From Rothia nasimurium (GTDB lineage: Bacteria; Actinomycetota; Actinomycetes; Actinomycetales; Micrococcaceae), in the NCBI RefSeq assembly GCF_928391935.1, contig NZ_CAKMTD010000006.1, positions 86,309 to 150,308 on the forward strand: a stretch of DNA of 64,000 nt, in the 5' to 3' direction. The notes under the pieces were generated by a model. The model saw only the letters and a program-made list of their open reading frames with translations, made no database searches and had not been told where the DNA came from. Shown here piece after piece: positions 50,380-59,584 of this stretch. Each line of letters begins with the position of its first letter. Positions within the stretch are counted from its first letter, which is position 1. The translations under genes and the position numbers were made by a program.

Positions 50380-50568
50380 GGGATTACCTTTCGCTGGGTG
50401 GATGTCACTCCGTTGTGATACCTGGGTGCGCGTTTATTGCGCTCCCGTTAATAGTAGTCGCGATAGTCATAAGAGTGAATCACGACACCATGATTTCCGC
50501 TGACAACAGGGGCGAGCTGGGATAATTTATCCACCCCCACCCCTGCGGGAAGTTTCTACCACTAATTG

Positions 50569-50607
50569 TAGTACACATATTCTATTTTTTCTAGAACATG
50601 TGTACTA
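50569..50607 (+). promoter_or_regulatory. Long palindrome upstream of the compact glutamate dehydrogenase
   Basis: TAGTACACATATTCTA (50569-50584) and TAGAACATGTGTACTA (50592-50607) pair at 15 of 16 positions around TTTTTTC. The right arm overlaps a -10-like TACTAT (50603-50608), which ends 6 nt before an ATG. This looks like an operator over a promoter for a leaderless transcript. A second small palindrome, GGATAATTTATCC, lies at 50520-50532. The gap 50380-50614 otherwise holds the divergent promoters only. Confidence 0.7.
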
Positions 50608-50614
50608 TAAAACC

Positions 50615-50719
50615 ATGCACCAGACACCACCAGCAACAATTGCCCTCCTCAAGCGAGACAAACAGTCTCACATTACAGAACGAGCTATCGACTGTGCTTC
50701 CCATCGCTTTTATGCTTGA
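50615..50719 (+). pseudogene. 34-codon ORF, truncated TetR-like start or leader peptide
   Basis: The ORF begins MHQTPPATIALLKRDKQS and ends HITERAIDCASHRFYA. The second half recalls the start of a TetR helix-turn-helix domain (helix 1, I-x-x-A-I-x-x-A-x-x-x-F). No frame continues as a TetR protein after the stop. It is 49 bp upstream of the compact glutamate dehydrogenase ATG and directly behind the palindrome. It could be the stump of a deleted regulator or a leader peptide that now precedes the dehydrogenase. Confidence 0.4.
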
Positions 50720-50768
50720 ATCTCCACTTCCCGCGCTCTAGTGCGTCCCACTCACAAGAAGGGCAGAC

Positions 50769-53045
50769 ATGTCAGCCTCCCAGAACTCAGATTTTGCACA
50801 GAAAGTGCTTTACACCTACTCCCGCTACCTGATTCAGCTCGGTGCAGGATTCTCAGACGACTTCATGGCAGACGCCCTTGCACACAACGCAGACCTCGCC
50901 GCCCAGGTTGCAGACATTTTCACCACCGGCTTTGACCCTGCAGCAGAAGGGGACGCCGACGCCCGCCGCGCAGCCCAGGCCAAACTTGCTGACGCCGTCC
51001 GCACCTCAGCCGAAAAGCTGGACGCAGAAACCCGCCGCTTCTTCGAAAACCTGCTTGAAGCCGTCCTGGCCACCGTCCGCACCAACGCCTACCAGGGCAA
51101 GGAAACCATCGCCATTAAGGTATCAACCCGCGACATCTCCTTCGCCCCCCTGCCCAAGCCCCTCTTCGAAATCTTCGTTGAAGGCGACGCCCTCGAAGGC
51201 GTCCACCTGCGCTTCGGCAAGGTAGCCCGTGGCGGCCTGCGCTGGTCTGACCGCCCCGAAGACTTCCGCACCGAGGTCCTCGGCCTGGTCAAAGCCCAGG
51301 TCACCAAGAACGCCGTCATCATCCCCACCGGCTCCAAGGGCGGCTTCGTACCCAAGAACTTGCCCGACCGCGACGCCGAGCAGGACAAGTACAACGAGAT
51401 GGGCGTTGCAGCCTACAAGCTCTTCATCCAGTCCCTGCTGGACGTCACCGACAACCTCGTCACCGACGACAAGGGCGAACAGCAGATCGTCCGCCCCGAA
51501 AACGTCGTAGCCCTCGACGACAACGACCACTACCTGGTCGTAGCAGCCGACAAGGGCACCGCCACCTTCTCAGACACCGCCAACGCCATCTCCATCGCCA
51601 ACGGCTTCTGGCTGGGCGACGCCTTCGCCTCCGGCGGCTCCGTCGGCTTCGACCACAAGGAAATGGGCATCACCGCCCGCGGCGCCTGGGAATCCGTCAA
51701 GCGCCACTTCGCAGCCCTCGGCCACGACTCCCAGGCAGAAGACTTCACCATGGTCGGTATTGGCGGCATGGCGGGCGACGTCTTCGGTAACGGCGCCCTG
51801 CTCTCAGAACACATCCGCCTGATCGGCGCTTTCGACTCCCGCCACATCTTCATCGACCCCAACCCCAGCGCCGCAACCTCCTTCGCAGAACGCAAGCGCC
51901 TCTTCGAACTGCCCCGCGCCTACTGGACCGACTACAACCGCGACCTCATCTCAGCTGGCGGCGGCGTCTTCTCCCGCAAGGACAAGGAAATCCCCGTCAC
52001 TGACCAGATGCGTGAAGCCCTCGGCCTTGAAACCTCAGCTGAGACCCTCACCGCTGACGAACTCATCGTCGCCATCCTCAAGGCCCCCGTTGACCTGCTC
52101 TACACCGGCGGCACCGGCACCTACGTCCGCTCCACCGAAGAAACCAACGCCCAGGTCGGCGACTCCACCAACGACAAGCTCCGCATCACCGCCCCCGAGC
52201 TGCGCGTCCGCGTCATCTCTGAAGGCGGCAACCTGGGCCTCACCCAGCGGGCCCGCATCGAAGCTGCTGCCGGCGGTATCCTGGTCAACACCGACGCCAT
52301 CGACAACTCTGCCGGTGTCGAAACCTCCGACCGCGAGGTCAACCTCAAGATCCTGATGAGCCGCGCTATCGCAGCCGGTGGCTTCAACGAAGCCGACCGC
52401 GCCGCCTTCATCGCTGACCAGGTCGAAGAAGTAGGCCGCCGCGTCCTGCGCTCCAACCTGGAGCAGAACGTCCTGCTGCAAGCAGAACGTACTGAGCTCT
52501 TCAACACCAACGACATCGCCAGCGAATTCATGGACTACCTGAGCAAGAGCGTCCACCTTGACCGCGAGGTTGAGCTCCTGCCCTCCGATGCTGACCTGGC
52601 CGACCGTACCGAGGCCCACGTCCCCCTGACCAGCCCCGAACTGGCTGTGCTGGCCGCCTACGCCAAGATCGACATCACCGCCCAGCTCGTTGAAAGCGGC
52701 TACGCCGACCTTCCCGACCTCGACCTGCACGACGTCCTCGTGGATTACTTCCCCGAGTCCGCCACCGACCGCTTCGAGGCCTACTTCGCCGAGCACCCCC
52801 TGCGTAGCGAAATCATTGCAACCCGCGCCGCTAACCGCATGATCAACCACGCCGGCATCACCTTCATCTACGAGATGGAAAAGAAGTACGGCGCCCAGAT
52901 CAACGACATCGCACGCGCCTTCCGCGCCGCCCGCCTCGAAATCGGCTCCCTGCCCGACCTCGAAGGCAACGGCGACTTCGAAGCCTGGTCCAAGGGCGCC
53001 CTCGAACTCCGCGCCGCCATCGAGGCTAAGCTGGCTGCCCAGTAA
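50769..53045 (+). CDS. Compact NAD-glutamate dehydrogenase paralogue (catalytic core only)
   Basis: A 758-residue protein similar along its whole length to about residues 668-1412 of the large enzyme encoded divergently. It keeps KVARGGLRWSDRPEDFRTE, less one residue, KNAVIIPTGSKGGF, GSVGFDHKEMGITARGAWESV without its end, and GGTGTYVRSTEETNAQVGD. It lacks the N-terminal regulatory part and the last 220 residues. AAGAAGGGC before the ATG and a strongly C-ending codon choice suggest a well expressed, functional gene and not a decayed fragment. It is followed by two terminators. Loss of the regulatory part may give an unregulated enzyme. Confidence 0.88.
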   Translation: MSASQNSDFAQKVLYTYSRYLIQLGAGFSDDFMADALAHNADLAAQVADIFTTGFDPAAEGDADARRAAQAKLADAVRTSAEKLDAETRRFFENLLEAVLATVRTNAYQGKETIAIKVSTRDISFAPLPKPLFEIFVEGDALEGVHLRFGKVARGGLRWSDRPEDFRTEVLGLVKAQVTKNAVIIPTGSKGGFVPKNLPDRDAEQDKYNEMGVAAYKLFIQSLLDVTDNLVTDDKGEQQIVRPENVVALDDNDHYLVVAADKGTATFSDTANAISIANGFWLGDAFASGGSVGFDHKEMGITARGAWESVKRHFAALGHDSQAEDFTMVGIGGMAGDVFGNGALLSEHIRLIGAFDSRHIFIDPNPSAATSFAERKRLFELPRAYWTDYNRDLISAGGGVFSRKDKEIPVTDQMREALGLETSAETLTADELIVAILKAPVDLLYTGGTGTYVRSTEETNAQVGDSTNDKLRITAPELRVRVISEGGNLGLTQRARIEAAAGGILVNTDAIDNSAGVETSDREVNLKILMSRAIAAGGFNEADRAAFIADQVEEVGRRVLRSNLEQNVLLQAERTELFNTNDIASEFMDYLSKSVHLDREVELLPSDADLADRTEAHVPLTSPELAVLAAYAKIDITAQLVESGYADLPDLDLHDVLVDYFPESATDRFEAYFAEHPLRSEIIATRAANRMINHAGITFIYEMEKKYGAQINDIARAFRAARLEIGSLPDLEGNGDFEAWSKGALELRAAIEAKLAAQ

Positions 53046-53076
53046 ACAGACAGCTACCAGAACCTCACGGTGACAC

Positions 53077-53114
53077 CATGCCACCGGGCCTGCCCCCAGC
53101 AGCCCGGTGGCATG
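53077..53114 (+). terminator. Terminator of the compact glutamate dehydrogenase
   Basis: CATGCCACCGGGC (53077-53089) and GCCCGGTGGCATG (53102-53114) form a perfect 13-bp stem with a 12-nt loop, 31 bp beyond the stop. Confidence 0.85.
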
Positions 53115-53148
53115 TCTCTACCCGCCCGCCCCCGGCAAGAAAAACCAA

Positions 53149-53196
53149 GGACGCCCCTGCCCCACCTTCTGCGTAGAAAGTGGGGCAGGGGCGTCC
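53149..53196. terminator. Bidirectional terminator between compact gdh and the MFS gene
   Basis: GGACGCCCCTGCCCCAC (53149-53165) and GTGGGGCAGGGGCGTCC (53180-53196) form a perfect 17-bp stem. Its 14-nt loop contains a further TTCT/AGAA pair. It separates two convergent genes. Confidence 0.92.
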
Positions 53197-53217
53197 TACC
53201 TTGCCCTCAGGAAGTTT

Positions 53218-54540
53218 TTACCGGGCCTGAACCCTATCAACCTCAGCTAGGGTCAGCGTGCCGGTCTCTCGGGCGGTCAGGGCCATGACGGAAGCTAAGG
53301 CAGCCATCGCGAGAGTAAAGGCAGCGGGGGCAACCCAGTTGCTCAAGTCATGGCCAGCCAGGGCGGTAGCAGCCGCCGGGGCGATACCGCCCGATAAGGC
53401 AAAACCGATCTGGGTGCCCAGGGCCAGGCCGGTAACACGAACGGCCGTGGGGAACATTTCAGCGTAGAAGGACGGCCAAATGCCATTGGCCATAGAGTAG
53501 AAGGCCCCGTGCATGAGCACACCGAACATGAAGACCAGAGGAACATTGCCAGCGGTAATCGCGTTCAAGTAGGGGAACATGAGGCTACCGGCAACCAGGG
53601 CACCAATAGCGAAAATCGGCTTGCGGCCCACCTTATCGGCTACCAGGGCCCAGAAGGGGATCGCCAGCAGGCTCAGACCGTTAGAGGCAATGGGCACCCA
53701 GAGCATGACGCCCGCGTCCAGGCCGTGCCCCTTGGTGGCAAAAGAAATCGAGAAGGTCGTAAAGACCATGTTGACGGTATTGACCATGGCGCACAGGGCA
53801 ACGGTGATAACTCCGCGCTTATGGTGGGCGAAGACCTGGCCGAGGGGGGTCTTCCGGCGGGCAGGGTCAACCACCTGCTGGGCCTGGGTCTGCACAAAGG
53901 AGGGGGCCTCTTCAAGGCGGCGGCGGATCAACCACGCCACAACAAGCACGAAGGCTGAAAGCAGGAAGGGGACGCGCCAGCCCCAGGTCAGCAGGTCCTC
54001 TTCGGGCAGGGCCGCAAAGGGCAGGAAGACGGCGGTAGCAAGCAGGGAACCGAACTGGGTACCGTGCAGGGTCCAGGAGGTGGTGAAGGCTCGCTGGTGC
54101 TCATTGGCGTGCTCCAGCGACATCGAAATAGCAGAGGCCTGCTCACCGGCAGCAGAGAGGCCCTGGAAGACCCGGCAGATCACCAGCAGGACCGGGGCCA
54201 GGATACCGACCTGCTCATAGGTGGGCAGCAGGCCGATTGCGAAGGTCGCCCCGCCCATCATGAAAAGGGTCAGCATCAGCACGAAACGGCGGCCAAACTT
54301 ATCACCGAGAGGGCCCATTAGCATGGCGCCGAAGGGGCGCACCACATAGGCGACACCCAAAACCATCATGGACTTCAAAATGCCTGCGGCGTCGGAGTCT
54401 TCAGGGAAGAAAATGCGGTTAAGGACGAGAGCGGCAGCCGTGCCGAACACCGCGAAATCGTAGTATTCGAGGGCTGAGCCAATCCAGGAGGCCAGGGCGG
54501 CCTTGCGTGGTTTTTTCTGGGGGAGGGCAGGTGCGGTCAT
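53218..54540 (-). CDS. MFS transporter, metabolite:H+ symporter (MHS) type
   Basis: A 440-residue MFS carrier with 12 predicted helices. It starts MTAPALPQKKPRKAALASWI after AAGGGAAA; the upstream 13 codons are not part of it. ASWIGSALEYYDFAVFGTAA and FGAMLMGPLGDKFGRR are typical of the MHS branch, which includes ProP and shikimate or citrate symporters. The substrate is unknown; organic acids or osmolytes are the usual ligands of this branch. Confidence 0.9.
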   Translation of the reverse strand: MTAPALPQKKPRKAALASWIGSALEYYDFAVFGTAAALVLNRIFFPEDSDAAGILKSMMVLGVAYVVRPFGAMLMGPLGDKFGRRFVLMLTLFMMGGATFAIGLLPTYEQVGILAPVLLVICRVFQGLSAAGEQASAISMSLEHANEHQRAFTTSWTLHGTQFGSLLATAVFLPFAALPEEDLLTWGWRVPFLLSAFVLVVAWLIRRRLEEAPSFVQTQAQQVVDPARRKTPLGQVFAHHKRGVITVALCAMVNTVNMVFTTFSISFATKGHGLDAGVMLWVPIASNGLSLLAIPFWALVADKVGRKPIFAIGALVAGSLMFPYLNAITAGNVPLVFMFGVLMHGAFYSMANGIWPSFYAEMFPTAVRVTGLALGTQIGFALSGGIAPAAATALAGHDLSNWVAPAAFTLAMAALASVMALTARETGTLTLAEVDRVQAR

Positions 54541-54635
54541 GGGTGTGTTTTCCCTTGGGTAAGGACGGGGTTGCCCCACCTTACCTGCGCTCAGCAGGCT
54601 GTGGGTGCGGTCTTTGTACCCTGAGCGTAAACGCG

Positions 54636-54664
54636 AGCGCCCCCGCGGTCAAAGCTGGGGCGCT
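54636..54664 (-). terminator. Terminator after the OafA-type acyltransferase gene
   Basis: AGCGCCCC (54636-54643) pairs with GGGGCGCT (54657-54664), 54 bp beyond the stop of the leftward gene and upstream of the MFS start. Confidence 0.65.
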
Positions 54665-54717
54665 TGCATTCCGTATTGTGGCTACCAGACAGTTTAAGGG
54701 CCGCTTAAGCTGAGCTC

Positions 54718-56901
54718 TTATCCTTCACCCACTTCTGTCTCTTGATGTTTTTCCAGCGACCAGCCGCTCTCTTCAAGCTGCTGTTTGACAGCAGATGTGA
54801 GAGTCTTTCCGTATTGGCGAGACATATGATTATCGTCGAGATATACAGAGATATTACCGATGACACCAGAACATATGTCGTCCGGGCAGTAGTAGGGGGT
54901 GAGATCAATATGGTGAACATTCTCATAACCCGCAAACCCAGAAAGTGCCGGGTTTTCATCAGCTAAAGCCTGGTTTACGGGAGTAGAACAGGCAGGGACA
55001 GAGGAATCAGTGGCGCATTCAAACATATTGTAAAAGAAACGGGGATTATCACGAATAGCAATAATTTTCCCTCCGTAGGAATCAACCAAATCGGCAACAT
55101 CAGTTAGGCCCGTGAGAAATTGCTCGTTAGGTGATGTTCCATCAGGTCGAGTACTGAAAAAAACAAGGGTATCGGGTTGTATAGTCATGATTTCTTCAAT
55201 GGCGCGAGCGTTGTAGCTTTGGCAGCCAGGGGTACCTTCAGGTCCCTGCATGGAGAAACTTTCCTCTTCAGTGGTGAAACGACACCACGGTTTAGTCATG
55301 ACAATTACAGTTACATCCTGCTCATTAAGGGTTTCTTCCATAAACGACATCGCTTGAAGCATATGGGAATCGCCAATCATCACTATGACTGGTGAATTCT
55401 TATCTGAACCAAATTTATATATATCGCAATATTCAAGGTTATCTGGATTCCTAAGGGTGGAATCTTTCATAGGTTCAAAAGTATTGCAGGACTGTGCCCA
55501 AGATAGGTCGTAGAACCCCTTGGCCCGTTCCATAGGAATGGGCGGGTTTTGATAACTGATATTTTCAACACCAATCGCAAGTGCTCCCGGGAAATTAGAA
55601 GTTCCTGCCTTTTCTGCGTTAGCCGCCCACTGGTCTTGCTTATGTTCTATCCAACGCTGGCCTACCAGGGTGGCTCCTCCTGCAAGAGATAGAAAAACAC
55701 AAATTAGAGCGATGGGACGCACCCAGACCTTACCTAAACCTTGCTTACGCTGATCCCAGGGCACCTGAGGGACACTAGGTTTGATGACAAAACGATTCGA
55801 CTTCTTCTCCCAGGCCCGCAGTGGTTTTTCTACCCCGTTGTGGAGGAGCCAAGCTAGGGCGATAGAGGTGAGGATGATGAGTGTGCCATCCAGCCAACCG
55901 GCTTGAGGCTTTCCCTGATAAGTGGTGTAGAGGATGAGCAGGGGCCAATGGACGAGGTAAAGACTGTAGGAGATGGCTCCCATCTTTTGGAGGGGCTTGG
56001 CTGAGAGAAGCCGGTCGACCCCGAAGCGGGAGCCAGTTTGGCCAGCTGCGATGATGAAGGCACCCGAGAGCAGGGGCCAGAGGGCTAGGTAGCCGGGGAA
56101 AGCCTGCTCCACAGGGAGCAGCCAGCCGCAGGAAGTAAGGCCAACGACACCTAACCAGCCCAGTGGGACTTTAAGGACTTGGGGTACACGCCAGGTAAGA
56201 ACCAGCATGGCGAGGAGGGCGCCGGCGGCGAATTCCCAGAGGCGGGTGCGGGTATCAAAATAGGCAAAGGACTGGTTGGTGCTTGTTTCAAGAATGGAGA
56301 AGGTTAGGGAAGCAGTGAAAACTGACCCAAAGATAAGGAGGGCGGTAGGGATTACTTTGAATCTCAGGTAGCCGACGAGAAAGGCAACGATAGTAAAGAG
56401 CAGAGGCCAGAGTATGAAGATTTGGCCCTGCATAGAAAGCGACCAGAAGTGCTGGAAGGGGGTTTTGGTGGTTGCGTCTTGGGCGTAGTAATCAACAGAG
56501 TTAAGAGCTAGCCGCCAGTTGAGGAAGTAAAAGAGGGCAGCCTTGGCGTCGGCGAGCAGGGAGGCCCAACGGGAGGGGGCGATGATGAAGTATGAGGCGA
56601 CGAGGGTGGCGACGATGACGGTAGCGGCCGCCGGGAGGAGACGCTGGAAGACGTGGAGCCAGTAACCCACCACCTTGAGGGGTTGGCCTGCCTGGATCTT
56701 CTTTAGGGACGAGAGGGAGAGCAGGAAGGCGGAGATGAAGAGGAAGACGTCCACACCGCCAGAAACCTTACCGAACCAGACGTGGTAGGTCACGACGAGC
56801 AAGACAGCGAGGGAGCGTAGGCCCTGCACCTCCGGCCGGAATCTGGGTTGCTCAATAAAACTACCTACCGGTGTGTAGCGCTTAGCCTGCCTATTCATCA
56901 T
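54718..56901 (-). CDS. OafA-type acyltransferase 3 with SGNH domain
   Basis: A surface-sugar O-acyltransferase of about 727 residues. The N-terminal acyltransferase-3 part has about 11 membrane helices, with RPEVQGLRSLAVLLVVTYHV carrying the catalytic H and VSGGVDVFLFISAFLLS following. The C-terminal extracytoplasmic SGNH domain has VIVMIGDSHMLQAM and the final DDNHMSRQYG with its catalytic D-x-x-H pair. Such proteins acetylate polysaccharides or peptidoglycan. I placed the start at the first ATG of MMNRQAKRY; a GTG 18 codons upstream is possible. It opens a surface-glycan region that runs to the end of the window. Confidence 0.9.
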   Translation of the reverse strand: MMNRQAKRYTPVGSFIEQPRFRPEVQGLRSLAVLLVVTYHVWFGKVSGGVDVFLFISAFLLSLSSLKKIQAGQPLKVVGYWLHVFQRLLPAAATVIVATLVASYFIIAPSRWASLLADAKAALFYFLNWRLALNSVDYYAQDATTKTPFQHFWSLSMQGQIFILWPLLFTIVAFLVGYLRFKVIPTALLIFGSVFTASLTFSILETSTNQSFAYFDTRTRLWEFAAGALLAMLVLTWRVPQVLKVPLGWLGVVGLTSCGWLLPVEQAFPGYLALWPLLSGAFIIAAGQTGSRFGVDRLLSAKPLQKMGAISYSLYLVHWPLLILYTTYQGKPQAGWLDGTLIILTSIALAWLLHNGVEKPLRAWEKKSNRFVIKPSVPQVPWDQRKQGLGKVWVRPIALICVFLSLAGGATLVGQRWIEHKQDQWAANAEKAGTSNFPGALAIGVENISYQNPPIPMERAKGFYDLSWAQSCNTFEPMKDSTLRNPDNLEYCDIYKFGSDKNSPVIVMIGDSHMLQAMSFMEETLNEQDVTVIVMTKPWCRFTTEEESFSMQGPEGTPGCQSYNARAIEEIMTIQPDTLVFFSTRPDGTSPNEQFLTGLTDVADLVDSYGGKIIAIRDNPRFFYNMFECATDSSVPACSTPVNQALADENPALSGFAGYENVHHIDLTPYYCPDDICSGVIGNISVYLDDNHMSRQYGKTLTSAVKQQLEESGWSLEKHQETEVGEG

Positions 56902-57157
56902 CCCTACGTTTCCCCCTGTGTGACGCACCAGTCGTGATGCCGTGGTTACCGCCACATCAGGTGGGGTAAAAGTGAAAAAATCCTACACCGTGTATGCCGG
57001 GGTAGGATTGATGTGGCGAATACAGAGAGCTCCTGGAAGGGCTGGAATAGCCCCAACATAAACTCTTCATTTTCGCTCGTTCTCGTGGGAATCTTACCAC
57101 AGCATACTGACAATCTTATGGGTGAGACTACCCATATACTTCAAGGGAAGAAGGGCC

Positions 57158-58144
57158 ATGAATACCCCCCGTACCTCGATTATCATGCCTGTGTATAACA
57201 CCGGTGCCGAAGTGGTGGCAGCAATCGAATCGGTTTTGGCCCAGACCGACCCCGATTTCGAGCTCCTCGTTCTCAATGATGCCTCCCCCGATGATGCTGC
57301 CGAGCGCATCACCCGCTTTCTTGAGGCAAACCCAGACCCTCGCGTCCGCTTCTTTGATAACCCTGTCAATCGGGGTGTCTCTGCCGTCCGCAATCAGGGG
57401 CTGGACGAGGCCCGGGGCCGGTGGATTGCCTTTCTCGACTCTGATGACCGCTACCGCCCCAACTTCCTGGCAACCCAGCATGCCTGGGCTACTGCCCATG
57501 CAGCTGACCTGGTTCTTGCCGGACACACCCTCATCGAGGCTGACGGTAGTACCCGCGACCGCTTCCGAGGCAAGCCCGGGGTGCGCACCGGTCGGCAGGC
57601 CGCCCTGGAGCTCCTGTCAGACCAGCTCACCCCCTACGTCTGGGACAAACTGGTACGAGCCGACCTGCTGGACGGCGTACGCTTCCCCGAAGATATCCAC
57701 CGGGCCGAGGACGCCGTTTTCTGCCTCAACGCCTACATCCGGGCGCAGAGGGTAGCGGTTGCCCCAACCTCCCTCTACGAGTACCGGGTAGACGCCGGTG
57801 GGCTCACCTGGGGCAAAATCACCCCGGTCGCAGAAAGCCGCCGCCTCATGGATTACATGAAGGACGCCGCCGCCCCCGTCCTTAACTCCCCCGAAGGAAA
57901 CCGCGCCTTTTCGGTCTCCTGGCTGCTCACCTTCCTGAATAATGCCCAGCAGGCGCTGGTGGTCGGGGGGCCTACAGCGACCCAGGTCATCCCGGAGTGC
58001 CGGAGCGCCATCGCCTGGTCTCATATCATTGCGACAGCCACACGGCGCCCCGTCTTCGCAGCAGCAGGCACCCTGCTCAAAATCTCCCCGGCACTCTACC
58101 GGGCCCTCTACGGGGCCTATATCAAACGCACCTACGGCCTCTAA
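57158..58144 (+). CDS. Glycosyltransferase family 2
   Basis: A 328-residue GT-A enzyme. TSIIMPVYNTGAEVVAAIESVL is the N-terminal nucleotide-sugar fold, LNDASPDDAAE and AFLDSDDRYRP carry the metal-binding Asp residues, and HRAEDAVFCLNAYI holds a likely catalytic ED pair. No membrane helix. GAAGAAGGGCC precedes the ATG at 57158. Its stop overlaps the stop of the convergent flippase gene by 4 bp. It probably adds a sugar to a surface polymer or lipid carrier; donor and acceptor are unknown. The 256-bp gap upstream holds an AATCCTAC/GTAGGATT inverted repeat (56979-57009). Confidence 0.9.
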   Translation: MNTPRTSIIMPVYNTGAEVVAAIESVLAQTDPDFELLVLNDASPDDAAERITRFLEANPDPRVRFFDNPVNRGVSAVRNQGLDEARGRWIAFLDSDDRYRPNFLATQHAWATAHAADLVLAGHTLIEADGSTRDRFRGKPGVRTGRQAALELLSDQLTPYVWDKLVRADLLDGVRFPEDIHRAEDAVFCLNAYIRAQRVAVAPTSLYEYRVDAGGLTWGKITPVAESRRLMDYMKDAAAPVLNSPEGNRAFSVSWLLTFLNNAQQALVVGGPTATQVIPECRSAIAWSHIIATATRRPVFAAAGTLLKISPALYRALYGAYIKRTYGL

Positions 58145-59475
58145 TCAACTGAATTCTCTGAGCGCACCACCGCGACCATACCCGCCAGATGCGTCAAGAA
58201 TCCCAGCAGGGGGCCCACATACAGGGCAACCATGGCACGCGGCACCAGCTCAAAGGGCACCACGAACAGCAACCCGGTAGTTACCGCAGCACCCACCAGC
58301 CAGCCGAGGATATACACCTTATGGGCATTCAGGGCAATCACGGCGGTGCCTGAGAGCACCAGCAGGGCCATCATGGCTGAGGCAAAGGTCAAGCCGCCCA
58401 GCACCCACCCCTGGTTCACTAGGTCGTAAGCTGCTGCGGCGTCGTCCTTACGCTCGTAAATCAGTGAAAACAGCCAGGGGCCAATCAGCCAGGCAGCGAG
58501 CGCACCCACCGCACCCACCGCCAGCAGGGCACCAGAAGGCTTAGCCATGGCCGCAACCGGCCGGTGCCGCTGCTTCAAAAAGGCAGAAATGGCGACGCCT
58601 TGAAAGGCCTGCAGGGGAATCATTATCGGCGAGCGCGTCAGCGAAATGGCCAAAATCAAAAAACCCAAAGCAGCGGTATCAACCGGGGTAGACTCCTCAC
58701 GTAAACTCCAGCTCAAGAGCGTGGGGAAAGCCACCGTCAGCGCCGCAGACGCCGCTGAGGAGCCCATCGCAAACAGGATGTTGCGCGTCAGACGTCCTGC
58801 CCCCACATCAGCGCGGGAACCGGCCACCTGACGTACCTGGGGGGACACCAGCAGGAGCACTACCCACAGCAGGCTCGCTGATACCACTGCCGCCTCAAGA
58901 CCCACCAGGGACCCCAGGAGCACCGCAGCCAGGAGCATCGCCACCAAGCGCCAGGCAGCCTCACCGCCGCCAAGACCCGCAAAAACATACCACTTCTCGC
59001 GGCCGGCAGCTGCACCGCTCATCGCAGAATGCGCCGAATAGAGCACAGCCCCCACCGAGATCAAAGCTACCCCCAGCCCCATATTCGAAGGAATCTGGTC
59101 AGTAGCCCACTCTGGCAACGTCACCGCAGCTACACCGGCAATACAGGCTCCCAGGGCAAGGGCAACAGGGATCACCCGCGCACCCTGCCCACCAGGAGCA
59201 GAACCGTGCAAACGCGCCGCGCCTACCGCCCGAGTGGTCTCCTGCTGAATACCAGCAATCACACCAAACAAGCCAAACAGCAAGGACCAGAACAGGAGGA
59301 ACTCGGTGTTCTGGTCAGCACTCAAACTCCGTTGAGCGATCACCGTCGCCGCAAAAGCCGAGACCGCCGCTACCAACGACGCCGCCAAAATCGCGGTTGA
59401 TTCCTTGCGGGTGATGCCCCGCTTCTCCTCAATACCGACCTGCTCAAACTGGTCAGCTGGAACCTTATTGCTCAT
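58141..59475 (-). CDS. Wzx-like polysaccharide flippase (MOP superfamily)
   Basis: A 444-residue membrane protein with about 12 helices. It starts MSNKVPADQFEQVGIEEK after AAGAGAAGAG. SAFAATVIAQRSLSADQNTEFL, less its first part, and FGVIAGIQQETTRAVGAARL resemble polysaccharide-biosynthesis flippases that move lipid-linked sugars across the membrane. It lies between GT2 genes and close to a DUF2304/GT2/DUF6541 set, which supports a glycan-precursor cargo. Family call is from overall pattern; motif conservation in MOP proteins is low. Confidence 0.78.
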   Translation of the reverse strand: MSNKVPADQFEQVGIEEKRGITRKESTAILAASLVAAVSAFAATVIAQRSLSADQNTEFLLFWSLLFGLFGVIAGIQQETTRAVGAARLHGSAPGGQGARVIPVALALGACIAGVAAVTLPEWATDQIPSNMGLGVALISVGAVLYSAHSAMSGAAAGREKWYVFAGLGGGEAAWRLVAMLLAAVLLGSLVGLEAAVVSASLLWVVLLLVSPQVRQVAGSRADVGAGRLTRNILFAMGSSAASAALTVAFPTLLSWSLREESTPVDTAALGFLILAISLTRSPIMIPLQAFQGVAISAFLKQRHRPVAAMAKPSGALLAVGAVGALAAWLIGPWLFSLIYERKDDAAAAYDLVNQGWVLGGLTFASAMMALLVLSGTAVIALNAHKVYILGWLVGAAVTTGLLFVVPFELVPRAMVALYVGPLLGFLTHLAGMVAVVRSENSVD

Positions 59476-59523
59476 GAGCGCTCTTCTCTTGCCTCCCCGC
59501 AGGGAATACGCGGTTACTAAAAT

Positions 59524-59565
59524 GCGGCTGGGCGGCACCCCTCTTCAGGTGCCAGGCCCAGCCGC
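59524..59565 (-). terminator. Strong hairpin between two glycan genes
   Basis: GCGGCTGGGCGGCACC (59524-59539) pairs with GGTGCCAGGCCCAGCCGC (59548-59565) with small bulges. It is 20 bp beyond the stop of the leftward GT2 gene and 49 bp before the flippase start. The flippase therefore probably has its own promoter or depends on readthrough. Confidence 0.8.
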
Positions 59566-59584
59566 GTGTGTCTGCGTCCTTGTT

